Shown here: positions 14,274 to 22,691 of the stretch, in pieces
Position numbering within the stretch: the first letter of the stretch is position 1
Layout of the letters: the number at the start of each line of letters is the position of its first letter
Source: Candidatus Bathyarchaeota archaeon
Lineage (GTDB): Archaea > Thermoproteota > Bathyarchaeia > TCS64
NCBI GenBank assembly: GCA_018652685.1
Contig: JABIBQ010000070.1
Span: forward strand, 1-36,200
Direction of reading: 5' to 3'
Length of the DNA: 36,200 bases
The notes under the pieces: generated by a model
Databases searched by the model: none
Told to the model about the DNA's origin: nothing
What the model saw: only the letters and a program-made list of their open reading frames with translations
Made by a program: the position numbers and the translations under genes

Positions 14274-15047
14274 TTAATTCACTTGAGAAGCTGTCTGCCA
14301 GTAATAATCAAAGACTTCAGTACACCATCCAAGGAATTTTAGGTCCTTTGATGAAAATCCTCGATAATCGAAAGAGTTCTCGTTTAATGGAAAGGCAAGA
14401 ATAGCGACCTCTTTTTCATTCATGGCTAGAAAAATATTTGCATCGGGGTTATTTCGTACTTCAAAAACGCCATTTAATCTAGCATCTTTAAGAATCACGC
14501 CTGGGCCAGGCCAATCTGGGGGGAATTTAAACTGTTTTGTCTGTAACAATTTGAATTCTACACCTCGCTCGGTTGCTTTTTCAAGTTCTGGCAAAGACAT
14601 CATGTTGTATCGGTTAGTCAACCTCCATACATAGTCCTCCGCCTCCTCGATAATTCGCTCAATGTTTGCGAACACAACCATTACGTCCATTATTTGGTTA
14701 CACGATTCCAACTCGTTCAGCCGTGATAAAAAACGATCTGGTGTTTCAGACATACTATGTTCCGAAAAATATGATTTATTATGAGTTATAAAAAGGAGAT
14801 TTGATACAGAATGACCGATAATATATCCGTAGGGCGTTAGGTCATATTCTCCGGTTTGAGTTTTGTATGCTAATCCTGCGTTAACCAATCTACTGAGATG
14901 TCTGCTTGTTTCTTGTGTGGTGATAGAGAGGTGTTTTGCTATTGCCGTTGAGTTGAAGTTTTCTTCACTGAGCATTTTTAATACATTGTATCTGTATGAG
15001 TTAGATAGCTCAAAGAATATATCAAAAAAGTGATCAGTGGGCTGCAT
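14274..15047 (-). CDS. Archaeal winged-helix transcriptional regulator, DUF1724/MsvR-like type
   Basis: A protein of 257 residues. The N-terminal ArsR-like winged helix (residues 10-75: SNSYRYNVLKMLSEENFNS, ITTQETSRHLSRLVNAGL, YDLTPYG) is followed by a long sensor-like domain resembling the DUF1724 regulators of methanogens and Thermoplasmata. Single cysteines occur in ELESCNQ and FLGWCTEV; there is no clear metal or redox motif. The ATG at 15047 lies about 26 nt from a minus-strand TATA (GTTTTATAAC, 15069-15078). It sits 35 nt downstream of the acyl-CoA synthetase and may regulate it. Confidence 0.8.
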   Translation of the reverse strand: MQPTDHFFDIFFELSNSYRYNVLKMLSEENFNSTAIAKHLSITTQETSRHLSRLVNAGLAYKTQTGEYDLTPYGYIIGHSVSNLLFITHNKSYFSEHSMSETPDRFLSRLNELESCNQIMDVMVVFANIERIIEEAEDYVWRLTNRYNMMSLPELEKATERGVEFKLLQTKQFKFPPDWPGPGVILKDARLNGVFEVRNNPDANIFLAMNEKEVAILAFPLNENSFDYRGFSSKDLKFLGWCTEVFDYYWQTASQVN

Positions 15048-15078
15048 TCATTGAATGATGTTTTCAAGTTATAAAACA
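15045..15078 (-). promoter_or_regulatory. Promoter of the winged-helix regulator
   Basis: The minus-strand TATA GTTTTATAAC (15069-15078) is 26 nt from the start codon, so the mRNA is probably leaderless. The 13-bp palindrome CATTCAATGAATG (15045-15057) overlaps the predicted start site and the ATG, a plausible autoregulatory operator. Confidence 0.5.
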
Positions 15079-15082
15079 CTAA

Positions 15083-17179
15083 TTAAGAAAGGGTTATCTT
15101 GACATCTAAGGCACTGACGCCTTTTCCGTCGTCGTAGACGAAAATCGGGTTTATGTCAAGATCCTGCAGCTCGGGGAAATCCCAGACTAGGTGACTAACC
15201 CTAATGATTGCCTCCCTTAGCGTGTCGATATCAGCCGGGGTTTCACCTCTGACGCCTTTCAGCAGACTGTATGACCTAGTTTCCTCCATCATTTGCTGGG
15301 CTTCCCTCTCGTTCATTGGTGCAAGCCTGAACGCGACATCCTTGAGATAGTTCACATATATTCCTCCTAACCCGAACATCACCATTGGACCGAATTGGTG
15401 GTCCCTGCTCATGCCGATTATCATCTCACGTCCCCTGGGCACCATTTTATCTACGGTTATCCCATAGATCTTAGCCAGTGGCTGAGCTTTCCTGCTCTTC
15501 CTCATAATCTCGTCAAAGGCTATCCTAACCATGTTGGAGTTGGTAAGGTTCAGTTCAACCCCCCCTATATCCGTTTTGTGCATGATTTCAGGGCTCACGA
15601 TCTTCATGACCACGGGATAACCCATTTTGTCTGCGGCTTCAACTGCTTCGTCAGCTGTCTTTGACAGTGCACTTGCGGGAGCATTGATACCGTATGCCTC
15701 TGCCACGTTCATTGCCTCATGAGGGAACAGCACGTTTCTACCATCGGACTTAACGCCGTTGAATATCTTGCGAACTGCGTCCCGGTCGATATCATCATAC
15801 TCTGGTGGTTTTAACTCGGGTAACTTAAGGTGTCTGCAGTACTTGTAGAGGGCGTTTAGGGTTTTGATTCCTTTCTCTGGGAAGTTGAAGCAGGGCATAC
15901 CGTTGTCCTTCAGGTACTCCGTTGCCTTTTCAACCCAGTTTCCTCCCATGAATACTGTGATCACTGGTTTTTCCTGCGATTTTGAAATCTTGACAATGTG
16001 TTTCGCCGTTGACAGGCTATCAGTCATGGCCTGTGGAGTGAGCAGGACGACGAGGGAGTTAACGTTCGGGTCTTTGAGAGTGGCCTCAACAGCGACAGCG
16101 TACCTATTTGGTAGGGCATCTCCAAGGATATCAACGGGGTTTCCCGTCGATGCAGCCGATGGAAGGTTTTCCCTGAGAGTTTTTACCGTGGATTCTGTCA
16201 ACGCCGCCATCTTGAGGCCGAGTGAATCGATCAGATCCGTTGAAAGGATACCTGGGCCACCAGCGTTGGTAACAATGGCTACACCTTCCTTTTTTGGTAG
16301 GTTTTGCTCAGTGAAGGCGACCGCGTAATTGAACAGATCCTCCATTGACTCGCTGAGTATGACGCCTGCCTTGTCGAATGCTTTCTGGTAGGCAAGGAAG
16401 CTGCCGACCAGCGCACCCGTGTGGCTTCCCGCGGCCTTCGCACCTGCGCTGCTGGTTCCTCCTTTTACAACCATGATTGGCTTTGTCTTGACGACCTCTG
16501 AGGCAACCTCAAGGAATTTACGCCCCCTCTCGATGGATTCCAGGTATAGCAGGATCACCTTTATGTCAGGGTTTTCTGCCATGGCCTCGATGAAGTCAAT
16601 CTCATCCAGATCCGCCTTATTTCCTAGGCTGACGATACTGCCGAAACCAATTTCCTCGGATATAACCCAGTCAAGAATCGCGGTGCCCAGTGCTCCACTC
16701 TGGGTAATAAAACCAATGCTACCCTTCTTGGGTAACGTTGAGGCGAAACTCAGGTCAAGAGGCAAATGGGTATTGATAGTCCCTAGACAGTTTGGACCCT
16801 GAATTCTTATACCATATTTCTTTGCAGTCTCGACCAGTTTAATCTCAAGCTCGGCTCCCTCTCCTCCCATCTCCTTGAACCCAGCGGAGATAATGATCAT
16901 TGCCTTTACGCCTTTTTTTCCGCACTCTTCGACCGTTGATATGACAAATTTAGATGGAATAGATACGACTGCGAGGTCCACATCTCCAGGGATATCTGTA
17001 ATTGATTTGAATGTCTGGGTTCCAAGAACGACATTCCCCCTGATGTTAACAAAGTACATCGGACCGTCATAACCACTCTTTAGCAAGTTGTTTGCGAGAA
17101 CAAACCCTACTTTCCCACGAGTATTGCTTGCCCCGATGATGGCGACGGATTTTGGTCTAAAAATCGCGTCGAGCTTCAA
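15083..17179 (-). CDS. acd: ADP-forming acyl-CoA synthetase (acetate-CoA ligase), fused alpha and beta subunits
   Basis: This single-chain enzyme of 698 residues would make ATP from acetyl- or acyl-CoA, ADP and phosphate, the energy-conserving step of archaeal fermentation. The CoA-binding domain (SVAIIGASNTRGKVGF) and ligase domain with phosphohistidine His253 in GSHTGAL form the alpha half. The C-terminal ATP-grasp half starts around residue 480 (LFPHEAMNVAEAYGI, GYPVVMKIVSPEIMHKTDIG) and ends DINPIFVYDDG. The only reasonable start is TTG 17179, preceded by a GGTG box 8 nt upstream; the nearby ATG is out of frame. It is divergent from the FrhB-like gene. Acyl specificity cannot be read. Confidence 0.93.
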   Translation of the reverse strand: MKLDAIFRPKSVAIIGASNTRGKVGFVLANNLLKSGYDGPMYFVNIRGNVVLGTQTFKSITDIPGDVDLAVVSIPSKFVISTVEECGKKGVKAMIIISAGFKEMGGEGAELEIKLVETAKKYGIRIQGPNCLGTINTHLPLDLSFASTLPKKGSIGFITQSGALGTAILDWVISEEIGFGSIVSLGNKADLDEIDFIEAMAENPDIKVILLYLESIERGRKFLEVASEVVKTKPIMVVKGGTSSAGAKAAGSHTGALVGSFLAYQKAFDKAGVILSESMEDLFNYAVAFTEQNLPKKEGVAIVTNAGGPGILSTDLIDSLGLKMAALTESTVKTLRENLPSAASTGNPVDILGDALPNRYAVAVEATLKDPNVNSLVVLLTPQAMTDSLSTAKHIVKISKSQEKPVITVFMGGNWVEKATEYLKDNGMPCFNFPEKGIKTLNALYKYCRHLKLPELKPPEYDDIDRDAVRKIFNGVKSDGRNVLFPHEAMNVAEAYGINAPASALSKTADEAVEAADKMGYPVVMKIVSPEIMHKTDIGGVELNLTNSNMVRIAFDEIMRKSRKAQPLAKIYGITVDKMVPRGREMIIGMSRDHQFGPMVMFGLGGIYVNYLKDVAFRLAPMNEREAQQMMEETRSYSLLKGVRGETPADIDTLREAIIRVSHLVWDFPELQDLDINPIFVYDDGKGVSALDVKITLS

Positions 17180-17206
17180 ACATTTAGCACCTTCAAGACT
17201 CTAACG

Positions 17207-17217
17207 AGTTACAACTA
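17207..17217. promoter_or_regulatory. AGTTACAACTA site shared with the ECF promoter
   Basis: This 11-mer is identical to positions 12727-12737 in the ECF S-component promoter. It lies 28-38 nt upstream of the acyl-CoA synthetase TTG, close to a TATA-like TTTATTTCAATAG (17217-17230 on minus), where a bound repressor would interfere with initiation. Confidence 0.45.
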
Positions 17218-17384
17218 TTGAAATAAAAACTTTAAGCAAATGGCTGACCCGCTGTATTGTTAGTATATAGTAAGACGGAAAAATAAGGGTCCAATGGAAA
17301 ATAAATTCTAAACGAGCTTAATTGGTAGTCATTTGATGTGTATGTCTCGAGGAAAAATAGTTAAGCCAAGAGCTTTCATACTTC

Positions 17385-18437
17385 TTGAACGATTTGAGCT
17401 CCGATAAAATATCCTTCACGAACTTGATTGATGACGTAGTTGATCAGAATCGCTGTGTTGCATGTGGGGCATGTGATGCGGTTTGCCCTGTCAATGTCAT
17501 TAAATTGGACAACTTTGTACCTACCCTCACAGGTGACTGCATTGAGTGTGGAATCTGCTACAATAACTGCCCAAGGACTGATTTTGACGATCAGACATTA
17601 GAGGAATCAATTCATGGTAGAACCAGAAACGAAGGGGAAAGATTGACTGGTGTTTATTCAGAGGTTTACGCCGCAAAGGCGATTCCCTCTGATATCCAAG
17701 AACGAGCACAGGATGGAGGCGTGGTCACTGCTTTAGTGTCACAGTTCCTAGACGAGGGCGGGGACGCAGTAATTGTTGCGGGATTGGATGAGGAACGGCC
17801 GTGGTTACCAAAACCTGTTGTCGCTAGAGCCAGGAAAGAGGTAGTGCAGGCAGCAGGGACAAAATACACCCCAAGTCCTACCCTTTTAGGCCTAAAAAAG
17901 GCGGTAAAAGAGGATAAACTTGAGAAAGTGGCGGTTGTTGGGACACCATGCCAGATGCGTGGACTGACAAGGCTGACTATAGGTCCAATGAAGAACGTAA
18001 AGTACAGGGACGCGGTGGATTTGAAGGTCGGCCTGTTCTGCATGGAGACGTTCAGTCATGACAGTTTCATCGAGTACCTAGGGGAGAACGATGTGGACCC
18101 AGCCAACGTGACAAAATTCGAGATCAAGAAAGGACGGTTCTACGCACACGCAGGTGAGGAGCGATTACACAGGGCGCGCCTCAAGAAAGTAAAAGGGCTA
18201 ATCAGGTCATGCTGTGACCAGTGCGAAGATTTTGCATCTGAATATGCGGACATCAGTGTCGGGAACGTGGCTAGCCCCCCTGGTTACAGTACCGTGCTAG
18301 TGAGAACTGAGAGGGGAAAACAGGCTCTTGAATCCGCGATTAAATCAGGACTCATCGAGGCTGGTCCAATCGAGGATTTCGAAAAAGGAGAGACTTTGGT
18401 CCACAAATTGGCTGAGATGAAAAAGTCATCACACTAG
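17385..18437 (+). CDS. FrhB-like coenzyme F420 hydrogenase/dehydrogenase beta-subunit family protein
   Basis: A protein of 350 residues. Two [4Fe-4S] ferredoxin motifs lie at the N-terminus (Cys24, 27, 30, 34 and Cys52, 55, 58, 62). These are followed by FrhB-type N- and C-terminal domains: AQDGGVVTALVSQFLDEG, GTPCQMRGL, GLFCMETFS and IRSCCDQCEDFASEYADISVG, which carries further cysteines. Family members bind FAD and move electrons between ferredoxin or F420 and partner enzymes; whether this organism makes F420 is not shown here. The TTG start at 17385 lies about 26 nt from AATAGTTAAG, consistent with a leaderless start. The 3' end overlaps the convergent aldolase gene by 9 nt. Confidence 0.88.
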   Translation: MNDLSSDKISFTNLIDDVVDQNRCVACGACDAVCPVNVIKLDNFVPTLTGDCIECGICYNNCPRTDFDDQTLEESIHGRTRNEGERLTGVYSEVYAAKAIPSDIQERAQDGGVVTALVSQFLDEGGDAVIVAGLDEERPWLPKPVVARARKEVVQAAGTKYTPSPTLLGLKKAVKEDKLEKVAVVGTPCQMRGLTRLTIGPMKNVKYRDAVDLKVGLFCMETFSHDSFIEYLGENDVDPANVTKFEIKKGRFYAHAGEERLHRARLKKVKGLIRSCCDQCEDFASEYADISVGNVASPPGYSTVLVRTERGKQALESAIKSGLIEAGPIEDFEKGETLVHKLAEMKKSSH

Positions 18438-19112
18438 GAGACCCTTGTTTTTCGCTGTTTCTACAAGGATGTCCAGCATGCTCTGAGGCAATGGGCTTGG
18501 CTCACCCACCAACAGTATCTTGTAGTTGAGCTCGGCGAGAGCCTCGACCACCTTGGCGTTTTTAGCTGCTTCCTCTATCGACTTGCCGATTGCAGTGCAC
18601 CCGTGGTGTGGCATGAGGCATGAGACATGCTCCTTCATGGCATCAACCATGTTATCTGCAAGCTTCTCCGTTCCAGGCATGGCAAACTTGGACAGTGGGA
18701 TCCCTTTTGCGAGGGCAGGTGCCCTATATAGGTCAACTCCCATCATCACGATTTCCTTACCGAGAGTCGCTAGGAGTATCGAAAACTCGGGGTGAATATG
18801 AACTACACCTCCGGCTTCAGGCCATTGTTGGTACAGTTTCGTGTGGAAAGGTGTCTCGATGCTGGGCTTTGCGTTTCCCTTGAGTACCTCCATTGTGTTG
18901 ATGTCCACAAGCAGAAAATGCTCAGGCTCAAGGTCACAGAATCGGTACCCCGATGGTTTTATCAGACAGGTATCAGTACCTGGGACACGTGCGCTGATGT
19001 TCCCTGATGCGCCGTATGTTAGTCCTTCGTCAAATAAATTTATTCCAACGACAGTTAGTCGCTCTCTTAGCTGCTGCTCGATATCAGTCATGGGAGGGAA
19101 TGAGTGGCTCAT
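18429..19112 (-). CDS. Class II aldolase (fuculose-phosphate aldolase family)
   Basis: A zinc-dependent aldolase of 227 residues. Motifs: YGASGNISARVPGTD (phosphate loop), IKPSGYRF, the catalytic Glu in SIETPFHTKLYQ, zinc His pair in VVHIHPEFS, and MPHHGCTAIG for the third His. It would cleave a phosphorylated sugar or sugar acid to a triose-phosphate or glycolaldehyde-type pair. It is third in a minus-strand operon after a dehydrogenase and an FGGY kinase (18-nt gap), which supports a role as the cleavage step. The substrate is unknown. Start alternatives are ATG 19112 and 19091. Confidence 0.87.
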   Translation of the reverse strand: MSHSFPPMTDIEQQLRERLTVVGINLFDEGLTYGASGNISARVPGTDTCLIKPSGYRFCDLEPEHFLLVDINTMEVLKGNAKPSIETPFHTKLYQQWPEAGGVVHIHPEFSILLATLGKEIVMMGVDLYRAPALAKGIPLSKFAMPGTEKLADNMVDAMKEHVSCLMPHHGCTAIGKSIEEAAKNAKVVEALAELNYKILLVGEPSPLPQSMLDILVETAKNKGLLV

Positions 19113-19130
19113 CCAATAAAAGCTAACCTT

Positions 19131-20585
19131 CTATCGGTTAGAGATACGTCTACGGGTCTCAAGCCATTTAATGTACTGTTTTGAATACTCGACGTGACGT
19201 TTTTTGTCCGACGATATATGATCCCTGAACCTGACCATCTCCGATACAGCTTCCTCAATTGATGCATAGTAACCTGACCCAAACGACGCCAGAACCGCCG
19301 TCCCTATTGCGGTGCCATCCCTGACCTCTGGTATTATAACGGGAATTCCAAGTATGTCAGCCTGGGTCTGCATCCACAGATCAGATTTGGAGTTTCCTCC
19401 GCAGAACTTAATGTATTCAAAATCGGCGCCCGATATTTCCTTGAGCTGTTCCAGGTTTCCCCTGACAGCATAGGAATTTGATTCGATTATTGATCTCGTT
19501 ACTTCAGCTCTATTGGGATCATTCTTTCCTGTTAAAATCTGGGGGACTGGTAGGTCTCCCAGTTTGTCCATCGCCCAGTATTCAGGGCCTGCATCAAAAA
19601 TGTGGCATCCTAAATAAGAGAAGACGCCGTTTGAACCAATTGGGATTGACCCTGCTTCCCCGTTTAGCTGGCAGTAGTCTTCAAATCCGTACTCGTCTCT
19701 TGCCCATCGTACTGCACTCCCAGTATATCCAGCGTTAGATTCCAATATCCACTTGTTTCTGATCAAGTAGTTGTTGGTCCATGTTTTTCTTTTTTCATCG
19801 AATATAGGTGAGTCAGTGATCATCTGGATTGGAGTTGTGGTGCCTCCAACAGCTGCAACCTCTCCTTTTTTCACTCCCATTCCAAGGAGGCCGCATTGGG
19901 TATCAGCACCACCCATGTAGACTGGAGTTCCTCGGGGTAGATCTGTGATTTTTGCTATTTTTTCCGTGATTTCCCCTATCCTAGATGAGTTTGATATTAC
20001 CTTTGGAAAGATAGCTGAGGGCAAGTTTAATTCGTTGATGATATCCCAGCTCCAGTTATTCCTCCTAACATCAAAAAGGGCTGTCTCGCAAGCACTGGTT
20101 GCGTCTGTGAACGCCTCTCCTGTGAGTTTATAGTTCACCCAGTCGCTTAGCATCAGAATTGATTTCGTCTTTTGGATTATCGCATGATGCTTTTCGTTGA
20201 GCCAGGGGAGAACTGCTCCAGCTATCCAGTTAGGAACTGGCCAGTGGCCCGAGGAGTCATACATAATGGCACCATATTTTTTGAGCGTTTTCTCCCCGTG
20301 AGCGTTGGATTCCTGAGATAAGTTATACTGGTTCACGCCATCTTCTTCATCAATGAGGATGAATTCCTCCCTCATGCTGGTGACGCTTATTCCATGGATG
20401 TTTGATGCTTCTATGTTTAGGCTCTTTATCGAGTTGACTATCAATGGCCAGCCTTCCTTGGCTGTCCAGGTCTCACGGTTCCAGTCTATCTCGGCTTGTC
20501 TGGTTATAACTCCAAGTGGATTAACCAGAAATGTCTTGACGCTTCCAGACCCCGCATCTATGACCAGGAAACCATCTTCAACCAT
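19131..20585 (-). CDS. FGGY family carbohydrate kinase
   Basis: A sugar kinase of 484 residues. FLVIDAGSGSVKTFLVNPLG is the N-terminal phosphate-1 motif, then GISVTSMREEFILIDEEDG, MGGADTQCGLLGMGVKKGEVAAVGGTTTPIQM (phosphate-2 region) and the C-terminal FCGGNSKSDLWMQTQADILG adenosine region. Relatives include xylulokinases and LsrK-type kinases; the substrate is not assignable. It starts 9 nt after the dehydrogenase stop, so an operon is secure. Unlike glycerol kinase, no glpF or glpD neighbour is present. Confidence 0.88.
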   Translation of the reverse strand: MVEDGFLVIDAGSGSVKTFLVNPLGVITRQAEIDWNRETWTAKEGWPLIVNSIKSLNIEASNIHGISVTSMREEFILIDEEDGVNQYNLSQESNAHGEKTLKKYGAIMYDSSGHWPVPNWIAGAVLPWLNEKHHAIIQKTKSILMLSDWVNYKLTGEAFTDATSACETALFDVRRNNWSWDIINELNLPSAIFPKVISNSSRIGEITEKIAKITDLPRGTPVYMGGADTQCGLLGMGVKKGEVAAVGGTTTPIQMITDSPIFDEKRKTWTNNYLIRNKWILESNAGYTGSAVRWARDEYGFEDYCQLNGEAGSIPIGSNGVFSYLGCHIFDAGPEYWAMDKLGDLPVPQILTGKNDPNRAEVTRSIIESNSYAVRGNLEQLKEISGADFEYIKFCGGNSKSDLWMQTQADILGIPVIIPEVRDGTAIGTAVLASFGSGYYASIEEAVSEMVRFRDHISSDKKRHVEYSKQYIKWLETRRRISNR

Positions 20586-20594
20586 ATCGAACCC

Positions 20595-21671
20595 TTACAG
20601 AACCGCCTTGTTCGATACGTACATGGGTTTTATCTCTTCGCCCCTGAGGTAGACGGCCACCTGGAGGGCAACCTGTCTGTATCCCCTCATCTCTGTATCA
20701 GGTGACCTTCCTGCGCTGTGAGGCGTTATCGTGACGTTGTCCAGCTGGATCAATGGGTTATCTTGCTTGATGGGGTCCTCCTCAAACACGTCCAATGCCG
20801 CCGAGGCGATAACACCGTTGGTCAGTGCCCTATATAGTGCCTCTTCATCGATGATGCTGCCCCTGGCCGTGTTAATTAAAACGGCTTTTCTCTTCATCAT
20901 TGCTAGGGTCTCGTCGTTTATCATGTGATGTGTCTCCGGGGTTAGCTTGGCGTGGATTGAGATGAAATCAGAGGTTTCTAACAAATTCACCAGTTCAACC
21001 CTTGCGCAGCCCTCGCCCTCAAGAATTGCTGCATCAATGTATGGATCAAATACGATAACTTTCATGCCAAATGCATGGGCACGCTTCGCCACTCTTGTCC
21101 CGACCTGCCCGTATCCTATGAGTCCCAGCGTCTTTCCGTTCAGCTCCATCCAGTTGAATGCTGCCAGGAAACTCGATCGTCCCTCTGACTCCAGTTTTTC
21201 AAAGTATTTCCCTGTCTTGACCTCGTGGTTATGCCTTGAAATGAACCTGCTCTCAGAGATGACGAAACCCAAGGTCTGGTCAGCTACTGACTCGGCGTTC
21301 CTTCCCACAGCCCTCAGAATTTTTATTCCCAACTGGGTTGCGGCGTCGTGGTCAGCATTTACAGGACCGCCTCTGGATATGCCAATAATACGCAGCTCTT
21401 CAGATGCCTCCATTATCTCACTCGTAAAGGGAGCATATCCGGATACCACTGCCTCGCATCCCGCAATTTTCTCCTTGATGTAATCCGGGTTTCCGTTAGC
21501 CTCCTTGACGTTATCAAAGACCTCTGAGGACCATTTGTAAGAACCGGGGATGTTTTCCGTGAACACCAGCTCATGTTCCTCGTCAATCTTTGCCTCATCG
21601 AAGGCGGTGCGCCACATTTCCTGCGCGTTTTCACGCATCCATTTATCATAAAGAACTAGAATTCTAGCCAT
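20595..21671 (-). CDS. D-isomer-specific 2-hydroxyacid dehydrogenase
   Basis: A protein of 358 residues, first in the dehydrogenase-kinase-aldolase operon. NAD motif GLIGYGQVGTRVAKRA; catalytic Arg in NTARGSIIDEEAL; Glu in DVFEEDPIKQDNPL; His in ITPHSAGRS. There is no ACT domain, arguing against serine biosynthesis. The longer N-terminal domain (residues 1-110) differs from that of the gyaR protein at 1627. It probably oxidises or reduces a sugar acid feeding the kinase. A minus-strand CCTTTTAAAACT (about 21699-21710) is the likely TATA for the operon. Confidence 0.88.
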   Translation of the reverse strand: MARILVLYDKWMRENAQEMWRTAFDEAKIDEEHELVFTENIPGSYKWSSEVFDNVKEANGNPDYIKEKIAGCEAVVSGYAPFTSEIMEASEELRIIGISRGGPVNADHDAATQLGIKILRAVGRNAESVADQTLGFVISESRFISRHNHEVKTGKYFEKLESEGRSSFLAAFNWMELNGKTLGLIGYGQVGTRVAKRAHAFGMKVIVFDPYIDAAILEGEGCARVELVNLLETSDFISIHAKLTPETHHMINDETLAMMKRKAVLINTARGSIIDEEALYRALTNGVIASAALDVFEEDPIKQDNPLIQLDNVTITPHSAGRSPDTEMRGYRQVALQVAVYLRGEEIKPMYVSNKAVL

Positions 21672-21717
21672 TGTGAGCGAAATAGGTAAAAGCTGGGAGT
21701 TTTAAAAGGTTTGTAGG

Positions 21718-22491
21718 TTACTTTTTCATCAATCCAAAGTAGACAGCAACGACAACCGCAATCAAGGCTACGACGATTGAGCCGTACATCATTGACTTTG
21801 TGCTTCCCTGTGTATCTACTAGGTCATCGTACTCATCTTGAAGGTCTTCCAAATCGTTTGTCAGTTCGATGAACCGAATCTCACTTACGGAAGAGTCCTC
21901 AAGATCTTCGTAAGCCTCAACTAGCTCGTTATACTTCGCTATATTCTCTTGATTATTCGCCTCATTATCCTCAATGATTTGAATATTTTCGGCCTCCATT
22001 GCTTCGAAATCTTCCCTAATTGCATCAATTGAACTGGAAATTGACGAATAATCGATAATGCTAAAAGGCTTTATTTTTACGACACTACCGTCAATAAACA
22101 CCTTTACTGTCCAGATACCGGGGTCAAATCCGGGCGTCTTTCCGTCAATATCTAAGGTAGCAAATGCGATACCCCAACTTGACCCTTCCATTGGAATAAC
22201 GTCCACTCTTGAGTATCCAAGAGGATATTCCTTTTCAACTCCATTCACATCGTGATAGACCTTGAAGATGACGTCATCAGGTGGGTTGATTATTTTGACC
22301 CAGATACCTGCCTCCTCATTTGTGGTAAGGAACGTGCTGGTAATACCCAGTGGGGACAGCGTGGTCTCGCTGTACCCATAGCACATCTCTATCTCTTCTA
22401 CTGTCTGTGCGAATGCCGGGGTTACCCCAAAAATCATTAAAGTGGCCATTATCGCGGTCAGCGCGATAAGGCTCGTTTTAACCTTGCTCAT
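21718..22491 (-). CDS. Secreted protein with C-terminal membrane anchor and coiled coil
   Basis: A protein of 257 residues from ATG 22491, chosen because a TATA box sits 26 nt upstream and because it begins exactly with a signal peptide (MSKVKTSLIALTAIMA then GVTPAFA, cleavage before Q). The mature part starts with a beta-rich domain of about 115 residues containing WVKIINPP, FDPGIWTVKVFIDG and VVKIKPFSI, an immunoglobulin-like pattern for extracellular proteins. An acidic coiled coil of about 75 residues follows (EDFEAMEAENIQIIED to DEYDDLVDT). The last 25 residues are a transmembrane helix (YGSIVVALIAVVVAVYFGL) ending in KK, so the protein is held in the membrane facing outward. It has no recognised family. 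Confidence 0.8.
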   Translation of the reverse strand: MSKVKTSLIALTAIMATLMIFGVTPAFAQTVEEIEMCYGYSETTLSPLGITSTFLTTNEEAGIWVKIINPPDDVIFKVYHDVNGVEKEYPLGYSRVDVIPMEGSSWGIAFATLDIDGKTPGFDPGIWTVKVFIDGSVVKIKPFSIIDYSSISSSIDAIREDFEAMEAENIQIIEDNEANNQENIAKYNELVEAYEDLEDSSVSEIRFIELTNDLEDLQDEYDDLVDTQGSTKSMMYGSIVVALIAVVVAVYFGLMKK

Positions 22492-22510
22492 GTTTGAATC
22501 TATCATGTCT

Positions 22511-22524
22511 CTTAATAATAAAGT
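22511..22524 (-). promoter_or_regulatory. TATA box of the secreted anchored protein gene
   Basis: The minus-strand ACTTTATTATTAAG is centred about 26 nt from ATG 22491, implying a leaderless mRNA and deciding against the upstream in-frame start at 22596. Confidence 0.6.
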
Positions 22525-22634
22525 TATTTTCAAGATGTGAGGATAACCTGTAGTTTTTAACACATTAACAGCGCAATGACTGAGAAATTTAAGCAATTAA
22601 TTAAAGAGGAGTAATCAATCAACGATGAAGGGAA

Positions 22635-22661
22635 CAATAAATATCCCATATAATAGGGATA
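22635..22661 (-). terminator. Hairpin after coaBC
   Basis: TATCCC-N8-GGGATA (22642-22661) is followed on the minus strand by TTTATTGTT, about 30 nt beyond the coaBC stop. The position and T-rich tail suit transcription termination of coaBC before the secreted-protein gene. Confidence 0.45.
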
Positions 22662-22691
22662 AATTGACGCATAAAATAAAACGAGGGAAGA

